The translations under genes were made by a program, and so were the position numbers. Below are positions 1-6,193 of a stretch of 12,144 bases of DNA, one piece after another. The stretch is from positions 1 through 12,144 of the forward strand of contig JAJRVH010000206.1 in the NCBI GenBank assembly GCA_021545625.1, written 5' to 3'. This DNA comes from Zetaproteobacteria bacterium. GTDB taxonomy: Bacteria > Pseudomonadota > Zetaproteobacteria > Mariprofundales > Mariprofundaceae. Position 1 is the first letter of the stretch. Each line of letters begins with the position of its first letter. Under the pieces are notes generated by a model. That model worked only from the letters and a program-made list of their open reading frames with translations, did no database searches and was not told where the DNA came from.

Positions 1-1050
1 CAGTCCCAGACCATGTCCGCCCTTCCTGCGCGCCCGCGCCTTGTCCACACGGTAAAAGCGCTCGGTCAGCCGCGGCAGTTCCTTTTCCGGCACGCCGGGC
101 CCCCGGTCCTCGACCGAAATCAGCGCCAGACCACCGGCATGCTCCAGACGCACATCGATACCACCGCCTCCTGGCGCATAACGGATGGCATTCTCGATCA
201 GATTGCCCAGCACACGCTCCATGTCGTCGGCCGACATCGCCACATGCGGCAAATGCTCGCAGCAATGCCGTCGTATCCGACCTCCCTGAGTCTCCAGCCG
301 GGGCCTCAGGACATCGCATACCGACCGCAACACGGCGGCCGCATCGCAACTGGCATCGGCATTGCGTTCGGCAAACTCGATCTGATCGAGCGTCAGCAGC
401 GAATCCAGAAGATGATTGACGTGCCTCGCCTCATCGGCGATGACCTGAGCAGCCTCCTCGCGAAAGCCGGGATCCTCGCCAAAGGACTGCAGGCTGCGCG
501 CATAGCCCAGCAACGAGGTCAGCGGCGTTTTCAGGTCGTGCATCAGATTGGACAAAAACGTACGCCGCTGCCGCTCCAGCCGATATTGCTCGCTGACATC
601 CATGCACAGCAACAACGCCTGCTCCCGCCCCAGCTGCGCCAGCCTCGGCGCCAGCACCCGGTTGCCGAGTTTCATATTCGGCAACAACACGCGCTCCGGC
701 ATCAACTGCAGGCCGCGCTCCAGCTCCTCGTGCCAGTCGGGGTCCCGAAAATACATCATCAACGATACCGGAAATGCGACATCATCCGGTATCGCGAAAA
801 TCTCCCGGGCACGCGCATTGGCAGCCAGTACGCGCCCCTGCCGGTCCAGCCGCATCACCGCCTCGTTGACGGCCGAGAGCAATGCATCCAGACGGCCGAC
901 ACTGCTGGCCAGCGTCATCTCAAGGCCGCCGGACGAAGCCTTCAGCCGCCTGATCTCCCCCTGATACTGCTGCAGTCTGCGCCGTATCCGGTGCGCGTCA
1001 TAGGCCCATGCGGCAAGAATGCCGGCAATCAGCAGCAGCCAGCCCGACAT
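1..1050 (-). CDS. phoR: Phosphate-regulon sensor histidine kinase PhoR (C-terminus cut by window edge)
   Basis: Inner-membrane sensor kinase that autophosphorylates on His and passes the phosphate to PhoB; in this family its activity is restrained by the Pst transporter through PhoU. The frame is open for 350 codons from ATG at 1050 to the left edge, so only the last part of the ATPase domain is missing. Seen in order: one short hydrophobic segment (about residues 3-17) with no periplasmic sensor domain; a basic, helical linker; a PAS-like region (about 55-155); the H-box HDLKTPLT with phospho-acceptor His171; the N-box NLIENAIRYAPGGGG (283-297); the G1 box DRGPGVP (315-321); the F-box RFYRVDKAR (331-339); and the beginning of G2, GGHGLGL. 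The absence of a periplasmic domain fits the PhoR family, which senses intracellular signals. Its ATG shares one base with the phoB stop (TGATG), so the two are translationally coupled. No truncation or frameshift is visible inside the window. Confidence 0.93.
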   Translation of the reverse strand, partial: MSGWLLLIAGILAAWAYDAHRIRRRLQQYQGEIRRLKASSGGLEMTLASSVGRLDALLSAVNEAVMRLDRQGRVLAANARAREIFAIPDDVAFPVSLMMYFRDPDWHEELERGLQLMPERVLLPNMKLGNRVLAPRLAQLGREQALLLCMDVSEQYRLERQRRTFLSNLMHDLKTPLTSLLGYARSLQSFGEDPGFREEAAQVIADEARHVNHLLDSLLTLDQIEFAERNADASCDAAAVLRSVCDVLRPRLETQGGRIRRHCCEHLPHVAMSADDMERVLGNLIENAIRYAPGGGGIDVRLEHAGGLALISVEDRGPGVPEKELPRLTERFYRVDKARARRKGGHGLGL

Positions 1051-1802
1051 CAGGACTCCGGTATGATGAAGCGATACCCCATGCTGCGCACGGTTTCGAT
1101 ACAATCCTTGCGGCCGATCTCGTCCAGAGCCTTGCGCAAACGCTTGACCGTTACATCAACGGTGCGCGCCTCGACAAACACATCGCGTCCCCAGACATGA
1201 TCGAGCAGATATTCCCTGGAGCGGGTCTTGCCAGGCTTGTCCATCAACACCTGCAGCAAGCGATACTCCAGCGGCCGCACCTCGACCCTGCGGTCGCCGT
1301 CGTAAATCACCGGCACCTCCGGATCAAGCCTGAGCGTCGGCGTGACCGCGCTCCCCCCTTCCTGCACCCGGGTACGCCGCAGCAGTGCCCGCGTGCGCGC
1401 CACCAATTCTTCGGGTTCGAAGGGCTTGGGAAGATAATCGTCCGCTCCTTCGTTCAACCCCTGCACCCTTTCGCCCGGCATGCCGAGCGCGGTCACCATC
1501 AACACCGGCAAATGCATACAGGACGGCGATTTCTTCAGCCAGCGCAACACCTGCATGCCGCCCGTGCCCGGTATCATCCGATCCAGCACCACCAGCCGCC
1601 ACGAGCCATCCCGCAACGCAGCCAGCGCCGTATCGCCATCGCTGCAGCAACGGGTCGAAAAACCAGCTGCCCGCAAATGCAAGGCCATCAGGCGCGCAAT
1701 CGGCTCCTCATCCTCGATGATCAGGATGTCCGCGCTATTTTCGGCACTCTCTTCATTCATCAGCGCATGATACTGGTAGATCGTCCCAGGGACCTCAAGC
1801 AT
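1050..1802 (-). CDS. phoB: Phosphate-regulon response regulator PhoB
   Basis: OmpR/PhoB-type transcription factor that, once phosphorylated by PhoR, binds Pho boxes and recruits RNA polymerase. An N-terminal receiver domain (about residues 24-140) has the acidic pair at E30-D31, the phospho-acceptor Asp74 in VVLDRMIPG, Thr104 and Lys126 in LPKPF. A C-terminal winged helix (about 154-247) carries the recognition-helix signature EARTVDVTVKRLRKAL, close to the E. coli PhoB motif, and the terminal GYRF turn. Two starts are possible. ATG at 1802 is preceded by a GGGGA-type ribosome site 11 nt downstream of the previous stop and gives 250 aa with an extra N-terminal stretch. ATG at 1760 gives 236 aa, nearer the usual 230 or so, but has no clear ribosome site. 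I keep 1802 because of the ribosome site; this choice is uncertain. The gene lies between the Crp-like gene and phoR in one apparent operon led by a Pho box, so autoregulation is likely. Confidence 0.95.
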   Translation of the reverse strand: MLEVPGTIYQYHALMNEESAENSADILIIEDEEPIARLMALHLRAAGFSTRCCSDGDTALAALRDGSWRLVVLDRMIPGTGGMQVLRWLKKSPSCMHLPVLMVTALGMPGERVQGLNEGADDYLPKPFEPEELVARTRALLRRTRVQEGGSAVTPTLRLDPEVPVIYDGDRRVEVRPLEYRLLQVLMDKPGKTRSREYLLDHVWGRDVFVEARTVDVTVKRLRKALDEIGRKDCIETVRSMGYRFIIPES

Positions 1803-1813
1803 GTCTTCCCCAC

Positions 1814-2329
1814 TCAGTTGCGCCGCGCCAGCGCAAACTCGTGCATGGCCGCATACTCGCTTTCCAGCTTCAGAGCCATACGCGTCAGCAACCGAAACAT
1901 GAAACGCAGCATCTGGTTGCCCAGCGTCGGGTCTTCCAGAGTAATCACATTAAAATAGGAACGATTGATGCTCAGCAGCGTCAGATCAGCCTCGGCGCTG
2001 ACCGTGGCCGAATGCAGGCGTTCGGAGTCCAGAAACGAAAACAGCCCGAACACATCGCCAGCCTTCAGATGCGTATAGGTGTCCTGGTTCGGGCTGCTGA
2101 CGGCCACCCGGCCATGTAATATAAGGTACATCGTATTGTCCGACTCGGTATGGGCCCGATAGATCACCTCGCCCGCAGCACAGCTGCGCATATCGAAGCA
2201 GGAGTACAGCAGCATGCTCTCCCGTTCGGCCAGCTCCTGGCATACGGGAAGGCTGCGGAAGCGACTGTACAACGGGTCCGAAACGATCGACGCCTCAAAG
2301 GCGTGCAGCAGGTTTTCTCTCCTGTTCAT
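1814..2329 (-). CDS. Crp/Fnr-like cyclic-nucleotide-binding-domain protein without a DNA-binding domain
   Basis: Function unknown; probably a cytoplasmic regulatory or partner protein. The 171-residue product has a helical N-terminus, a beta-roll cyclic-nucleotide-binding fold (about residues 45-120: CAAGEVIYRAH, MYLILHGRVAV, LKAGDVFGLFSF, SATVSAEADLTLLSI) and a long C-helix (about 135-160), then stops. Crp/Fnr proteins usually continue for another 70 or so residues with a winged HTH, which is absent here. Ungapped alignment of the phosphate-binding cassette with E. coli CRP puts Leu96 where CRP has Glu72 and His106 where it has Arg82 (Ser107 matches Ser83), so ordinary cAMP binding is doubtful. 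ATG at 2329 is chosen because AGGGAGAG sits about 8-10 nt upstream; a farther in-frame ATG at 2407 falls in the promoter -10 element. The gene is first in the operon with phoB (11-nt gap) and phoR, behind a Pho box. Fold confidence is high; role is not known. Confidence 0.8.
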   Translation of the reverse strand: MNRRENLLHAFEASIVSDPLYSRFRSLPVCQELAERESMLLYSCFDMRSCAAGEVIYRAHTESDNTMYLILHGRVAVSSPNQDTYTHLKAGDVFGLFSFLDSERLHSATVSAEADLTLLSINRSYFNVITLEDPTLGNQMLRFMFRLLTRMALKLESEYAAMHEFALARRN

Positions 2330-2402
2330 TTGAATCACTCTCCCTGATTTTTCCACATTGATTTTCAGATGTCGTTTTTTATCCTTCCTTTCGCTGGGGA
2401 GG

Positions 2403-2435
2403 ATCATACAGGCTTCTGTGACATGGATATGACAG
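2403..2435 (-). promoter_or_regulatory. Pho box and -10 for the crp-like/phoB/phoR operon
   Basis: On the minus strand, positions 2435 to 2418 read CTGTCAT-ATCC-ATGTCAC. These are two TGTCA cores exactly 11 bp apart, in the 7-4-7 layout of the E. coli Pho box, where PhoB dimers replace the -35 contact. Nine bases further on, 2408 to 2403 read TATGAT, a 5/6 match to the -10 consensus, at almost the spacing of known PhoB promoters (about 10). This predicts a transcript start near 2395 and a leader of about 65 nt before the ATG at 2329. PhoB activation of its own operon is inferred from this site. Confidence 0.82.
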
Positions 2436-2453
2436 AATGGCTGCTGCTCATGC

Positions 2454-2487
2454 GTGTCACACGGATGTCACAGTGCAAGGCTAATGT
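2454..2487 (+). promoter_or_regulatory. Pho box and probable -10 for the porin/pst operon
   Basis: Positions 2454-2471 read GTGTCAC-ACGG-ATGTCAC, again two TGTCA cores 11 bp apart, pointing rightward toward the porin. The -10 is less clear: GCTAAT at 2480-2485 (4/6 match, 8 bp after the box) or TAATGT at 2482-2487 (10 bp after, weaker match). Only 18 bp separate this box from the oppositely facing one. The leader to the porin ATG at 2547 would be about 50 nt and is A-rich. Confidence 0.8.
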
Positions 2488-2546
2488 GCGGCCCATCCTC
2501 AAACAGGGACAAGATTTTCAAAAAATCAAACAGGAGAAAACATTCA

Positions 2547-3614
2547 ATGAAAGCAATTCTGAAAACCATTGCTGCTGTTGCCATGTTCGCCTTCACAGCA
2601 CCGGCCTTTGCCGGCGGCGTGACCGTGGCCAACGACGGCGAAAGCAAGCTGAAAATCGGCGCCAAATTTTATGTCAACGGCACAGTCACAAAATCCGACG
2701 ACCAGACAGGGACCACCGGAAAAACGGCCGGCTTTGCGCTGGACCGCGCCTACTTCTCTGTCGGTTACGACTTTGACGACACCTGGAGCATGGGTCTGAC
2801 GACCGACGTCTCCATCGAAAGCGGTCTGAAAAAAAACTCCGTCGTCTATATCAAGAAGGCCTATCTGCAGGGAAAATTTTCACCCGCATTCGTGCTGCAG
2901 GCAGGCGTAATCGGCACGCCGTGGATCGGACATGAAGAGCATCTGTGGAAGCACCGTTATGTCTCCAAGGTTTTCGTCGACACCTACAAGCTCGATTCCT
3001 CGGCTGACGCCGGCATTGGCGTCAAGGGCAAGCTGGCTGACGGCATGGTCGATTATCATATCACCGAGATCAACGGTGCAGGCTACGGTAACATCAAAAA
3101 AACCAACAGCATCGACCTGAACGCACGCATCGGCTTCAAGCCGCTTGACGGCCTGACCCTCGATATCCAGTTCCGTGACGGCTATAAGGGCAGCAAGGCC
3201 TTGGATGCTGTCAACCAGACCAATACCCCCGGAACCAAGCACACCCTGTATCAGGTCATGGCCACCTATGGCACGCATGACTGGCGCTTCGGCGGTGCCT
3301 ACATCAACGAGAAGGCCGACGACAAGGCTGCCGTCATTACCACCAAGAACACCGGCTACAACATCTGGGCCTGGGCGAATTTCGGTAACGATTTCGGTGC
3401 CTTCGGTCGCTATGAATCCCTTAATGTCAAGAAGGATGGCCAGGCCATCGACCCGAAAACCACGCGCTACCTGCTGGGCCTGGACTGGCAGGCGCGCAAA
3501 AACGTGAACTTTTCGCTGGCATACGACTACAGCAAAACCAAGAACGTCGGCGGCAACATCGCCAACTTCGCTAAGAATACCAAGATCGGCCTGTTTTCTC
3601 AGGTCAAGTTCTAA
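2547..3614 (+). CDS. Outer-membrane porin, probably phosphate-selective (OprO/OprP-like)
   Basis: Predicted beta-barrel channel in the outer membrane, 355 aa. A signal peptide (residues 1-22, Lys-containing start, hydrophobic core, cleavage after AFA) is followed by alternating polar/aromatic strands throughout (e.g. KLKIGAKFYVNG, DRAYFSVGYDF, RYLLGLDWQARKNVNFSLAYDY) and a final Phe (QVKF), the classic barrel-assembly signal. Lysines are abundant, as expected of an anion channel, but I cannot map a specific selectivity site. ATG at 2547 is chosen because AGGAGA lies 9 nt upstream and a signal peptide follows directly; a longer in-frame GTG at 2454 lies inside the Pho box. Phosphate selectivity is inferred from the Pho box and the adjacent pst genes, plus general resemblance to OprP/OprO-type porins. 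It could instead be a general porin under Pho control. Confidence 0.82.
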   Translation: MKAILKTIAAVAMFAFTAPAFAGGVTVANDGESKLKIGAKFYVNGTVTKSDDQTGTTGKTAGFALDRAYFSVGYDFDDTWSMGLTTDVSIESGLKKNSVVYIKKAYLQGKFSPAFVLQAGVIGTPWIGHEEHLWKHRYVSKVFVDTYKLDSSADAGIGVKGKLADGMVDYHITEINGAGYGNIKKTNSIDLNARIGFKPLDGLTLDIQFRDGYKGSKALDAVNQTNTPGTKHTLYQVMATYGTHDWRFGGAYINEKADDKAAVITTKNTGYNIWAWANFGNDFGAFGRYESLNVKKDGQAIDPKTTRYLLGLDWQARKNVNFSLAYDYSKTKNVGGNIANFAKNTKIGLFSQVKF

Positions 3615-3624
3615 CATCTGAATC

Positions 3625-3652
3625 GGCCGGGGCTTGCCCCGGCCTTTTCTTC
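3625..3652 (+). terminator. Rho-independent terminator after the porin
   Basis: GGCCGGGG (3625-3632) pairs perfectly with CCCCGGCC (3637-3644) around a CTTG tetraloop and is followed by TTTTCTTC. It lies 11 nt after the porin stop and about 35 nt before the pstS start, so it should reduce transcription from the porin promoter into pstS unless read through. Confidence 0.85.
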
Positions 3653-3685
3653 CCTGTCCCAACAAACTAAAAAAAGGAGACACGC

Positions 3686-4738
3686 ATGAAAAAAATGATT
3701 TTTGCAGCAGCCGCCATGCTGATTGCCGCCAACGCAGCCCAGGCCCGCGATCAGATCCACATCGTCGGCTCATCCACCGTTTACCCTTTCTCCAGCTATG
3801 TCGCTGAAGAACTGGGCGCAACGACCAAATTCAAGACCCCGGTGGTCGAATCCACCGGTTCCGGCGGCGGCATGAAGCTGTTCTGCGCCGGTACCGGCAT
3901 GGATACCCCGGACTTCACCAACGCCTCGCGCCGGATGAAGGCCAAGGAATTCAAGAAGTGCCAGAAGAATGGCGTCAGGGAAATCACCGAGATCGTCGTC
4001 GGCTATGACGGCATCGCCCTCGCCCAGAGCAGGCATGCCAAGCCGCTGAACCTGACCCGCAAGGAGATCATGCTGGCCGTGGCGGCCGAAGTGCCGAACA
4101 AGGCCGGCGACGGCCTGATCAAGAATCCGTATCACTACTGGGACGAGATCAATCCGAAGCTGCCGCACCGCAAGATCACCTTCTACGGCCCGCCGACCTC
4201 TTCCGGCACGCGTGATGCGTTCGAGGACATGATCCTCAAGCACAACACCAAGCACATGAGCGTCTACACCAACCTGTACAAGGCGGATCCCAAGAAGAAC
4301 AAGAAGTACAAGAAGTATCACGAGATCCGTCAGGACGGCGTATACGTTCCGAGCGGCGAAAACGACAACCTGATCGTCAAGAAGCTGGCCAAGGACAGCC
4401 AGGCGCTGGGCATCTTCGGCTACAGCTATCTGGAAGAAAACTCCGACAGCATCGCAGCCGCCACCGTCGAGGGTATCGCCCCGTCGCCGGAGACCGTGCA
4501 GGACGGCTCCTACAAGCTGTCGCGCTCGCTGTACTTCTACATCAAGAAGTCCCACATCGGCAAGGTGCCGGGCATGATGGAATACGCCAGGCTGTTCACC
4601 TCCGAGCAGATGATCGGCGATGATGGCGCCTGCGCCGAAATCGGCCTGATCCCGCTGCCGAAGTCCATGCGCGATCACTATCGCGCCCAGCTGGCTCATC
4701 TGACCAATCTGACTGCTGACGACTTCAAGAAGAAGTAA
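3686..4738 (+). CDS. pstS: Periplasmic phosphate-binding protein PstS
   Basis: High-affinity phosphate receptor that delivers phosphate to the PstCAB transporter. The 350-aa precursor has a signal peptide (residues 1-20, cleavage after AQA, no lipobox Cys). Phosphate-binding loops are visible at VGSSTVYPFS (27-36), ESTGSGGGMKLF (55-66) and TSSGTRDAFE (171-180), where the Ser/Thr, Arg176 and Asp177 match family ligands. Three Cys remain (67, 92, 316). A lysine cluster KADPKKNKKYKK (199-210) is unusual in its density. AAAGGAGA lies about 6 nt before ATG 3686. No Pho box is seen in the 35 nt between the porin terminator and the start, so expression probably depends on readthrough from the porin promoter or on a promoter I cannot recognise. 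A terminator follows, which would keep pstS more abundant than the membrane genes. Confidence 0.96.
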   Translation: MKKMIFAAAAMLIAANAAQARDQIHIVGSSTVYPFSSYVAEELGATTKFKTPVVESTGSGGGMKLFCAGTGMDTPDFTNASRRMKAKEFKKCQKNGVREITEIVVGYDGIALAQSRHAKPLNLTRKEIMLAVAAEVPNKAGDGLIKNPYHYWDEINPKLPHRKITFYGPPTSSGTRDAFEDMILKHNTKHMSVYTNLYKADPKKNKKYKKYHEIRQDGVYVPSGENDNLIVKKLAKDSQALGIFGYSYLEENSDSIAAATVEGIAPSPETVQDGSYKLSRSLYFYIKKSHIGKVPGMMEYARLFTSEQMIGDDGACAEIGLIPLPKSMRDHYRAQLAHLTNLTADDFKKK

Positions 4739-4756
4739 ACAACTGCAAGAAACACG

Positions 4757-4788
4757 GCCGGCCGGGGTTCTCTCCGGCCGGCTTTTTT
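4757..4788 (+). terminator. Rho-independent terminator after pstS
   Basis: GCCGGCCGG (4757-4765) pairs with CCGGCCGGC (4774-4782) around an 8-nt loop, followed directly by six T (4783-4788). It lies 18 nt after the pstS stop. A partial terminator here is a common way to make much more receptor than permease. Confidence 0.85.
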
Positions 4789-4793
4789 CCGCC

Positions 4794-4837
4794 CGGCGCA
4801 TATTGAAATGGCCCTGTCGCCATTTCAATATGCGCCG
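4794..4837. repeat. Perfect 19-bp inverted repeat between pstS and pstC
   Basis: CGGCGCATATTGAAATGGC (4794-4812) and its exact reverse complement (4819-4837) flank a 6-nt spacer CCTGTC. No T-tract follows on either strand, so it is not an ordinary terminator. It begins only 5 bases after the T-run of the pstS terminator, and its interior is more AT-rich than the flanking DNA. It could be an mRNA-processing or stabilising hairpin or a REP-type element. No second copy occurs in this window. Confidence 0.85.
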
Positions 4838-4947
4838 ACATCGAACGGCTTGCCCACTCTTCTTTATCATTCGGGGCCCAGCCGATAGCATTGCACCATG
4901 GAGGGCGTCACCTTGTTCACCACCATTCAGACAGGCCGGATGAATCC

Positions 4948-6192
4948 ATGACCGCCTCCACCGTATTCCTGTGGTTTTTCGGCGGTCTGATTCCGCTGGC
5001 CGCGATGGCCTTCTGGCTGGCGCGCGGCAAGGCCCTCGGCGAAGCCGCGGCTGGCAAACGCCTGCACTCGCTACCCAGCTTCCACGGCTGGTATGCGGTT
5101 GTCTGGCTGGCCGTGCCTGCCATCGGCTCGGCCGTGCTGTTCAGCCTGCTGCACCTGCTCCATATCGTCGACGTGCCGGGGCCAATGCTGCTGGCCACCG
5201 CCTTCGCGCTGGGCTCCGCCGGCCTGTGGCTGGCCCTGCGGCATATCCACGCCGGGTTCCGCGCCCGCCAGGCGGTCGAGAAGGTCATGCGCGGCATGCT
5301 GTTCATCGCCGCGACGATCTCGGTACTGACAACAATCGGCATCGTGCTGTCGGTCATCTTCGAATCGGTGCGTTTCTTCCAGGTGATTTCATTCTGGGAT
5401 TTCATCACCGGCACCAAATGGCAGCCGGACACCGCCTTCCTGATCGGCGCCGGACGCGATACCGAAGGGGTTGCGCCGCCGCTGTTCGGCTCGGTGCCGA
5501 TCTTCGCGGGCACATTCATGATCACGGCCATTGCCATGGCCGTAGCCGTACCGGTCGGCCTGTTCGCCGCCATCTACATGTCCGAATATGCCAGCCACTC
5601 GGCCCGTAACAAGCTCAAGCCGATGCTGGAGATCCTGGCCGGCATTCCGACCGTCGTGTACGGCTTCTTCGCCGCCATCACAATCAGTCCGCTGATCGTA
5701 CAGATCGCGCATGCTTTCGGCCTGGAAGCGGCCTATACCAATGCGCTGGCACCCGGCCTGATCATGGGCGTGATGATCATCCCCTTCGTATCCTCGCTGT
5801 CCGATGATGTGATCAAGGCCGTGCCGCAATCCCTTCGCGACGGCTCGCTGGCGCTCGGCACGACCAAGGCCGAAACCATCCGCCATATCGTGCTTCCGGC
5901 GGCCATGCCGGGCATCGTATCGGCATTTCTGCTGGCCATATCGCGCGCCATCGGCGAAACGATGATCGTGGTCATGGCCGCCGGCCTGCGTCCAAACCTG
6001 ACGATGAATCCGCTGGAAGGCATGACCACGGTGACCGTGAAAATCGTCGAAGCCCTGACCGGCGACCAGGAATTCGATTCGGCCTTTACGCTGGCCGCCT
6101 TTGCGCTGGGGCTGGTATTGCTGATTATCACGCTGATTCTGAATATCGTCTCCACCGTCGTGGTGCGCAAGTTCAAACAGAGGTACGAATAA
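4948..6192 (+). CDS. pstC: Phosphate ABC transporter permease PstC
   Basis: One of the two inner-membrane channel subunits of the Pst phosphate importer, 414 aa. An N-terminal extension with three extra hydrophobic segments (about 5-25, 47-72, 79-98) carries LHSLPSFHGWY (39-49), a pattern I associate with the longer proteobacterial PstC type. The core permease follows, with segments at about 115-137, 186-210, 228-250, 268-283, 320-345 and 380-405. The cytoplasmic EAA-type loop DGSLALGTTKAET...LP (298-317) is where PstB docks. ATG 4948 is chosen; it has only a weak GGAT upstream, but the alternative TTG at 4891 adds a His-rich, non-membrane stretch and has no ribosome site. A 17-codon ORF (4898-4951) ends across this ATG as ATGA, which could couple translation. 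The pstS terminator and a long inverted repeat lie upstream; pstA starts 1 nt after the stop. Confidence 0.95.
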   Translation: MTASTVFLWFFGGLIPLAAMAFWLARGKALGEAAAGKRLHSLPSFHGWYAVVWLAVPAIGSAVLFSLLHLLHIVDVPGPMLLATAFALGSAGLWLALRHIHAGFRARQAVEKVMRGMLFIAATISVLTTIGIVLSVIFESVRFFQVISFWDFITGTKWQPDTAFLIGAGRDTEGVAPPLFGSVPIFAGTFMITAIAMAVAVPVGLFAAIYMSEYASHSARNKLKPMLEILAGIPTVVYGFFAAITISPLIVQIAHAFGLEAAYTNALAPGLIMGVMIIPFVSSLSDDVIKAVPQSLRDGSLALGTTKAETIRHIVLPAAMPGIVSAFLLAISRAIGETMIVVMAAGLRPNLTMNPLEGMTTVTVKIVEALTGDQEFDSAFTLAAFALGLVLLIITLILNIVSTVVVRKFKQRYE

Positions 6193-6193
6193 G

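Noticed and set aside
13..1200. Long plus-strand open frame opposite phoR and phoB
   Set aside because: It is antisense to clear PhoR/PhoB motifs, is rich in Gln/His/Arg from reverse-frame codon bias, and has no recognisable domain.
2513..2527. Small GATTTT/AAAATC hairpin in the porin leader
   Set aside because: Six A/T-rich pairs with a 3-nt loop are easily expected by chance in an A-rich leader.
2454..2546. GTG start extending the porin upstream
   Set aside because: It would start within the Pho box, upstream of the predicted transcript start, and would bury the signal peptide.
4814..4831. CTGTC in the hairpin loop as a Pho half-site
   Set aside because: There is no second TGTCA core 11 bp away. 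The CTGTC near 3656 likewise lacks a partner.
4850..4870. Promoter-like TTGCCC and TATCAT before pstC
   Set aside because: The two hexamers are only 9 bp apart, and no Pho box accompanies them. The TATCAT alone is too little evidence.
4891..4947. TTG start giving PstC a His-rich N-terminal extension
   Set aside because: There is no ribosome site, and the first membrane segment follows naturally from ATG 4948.
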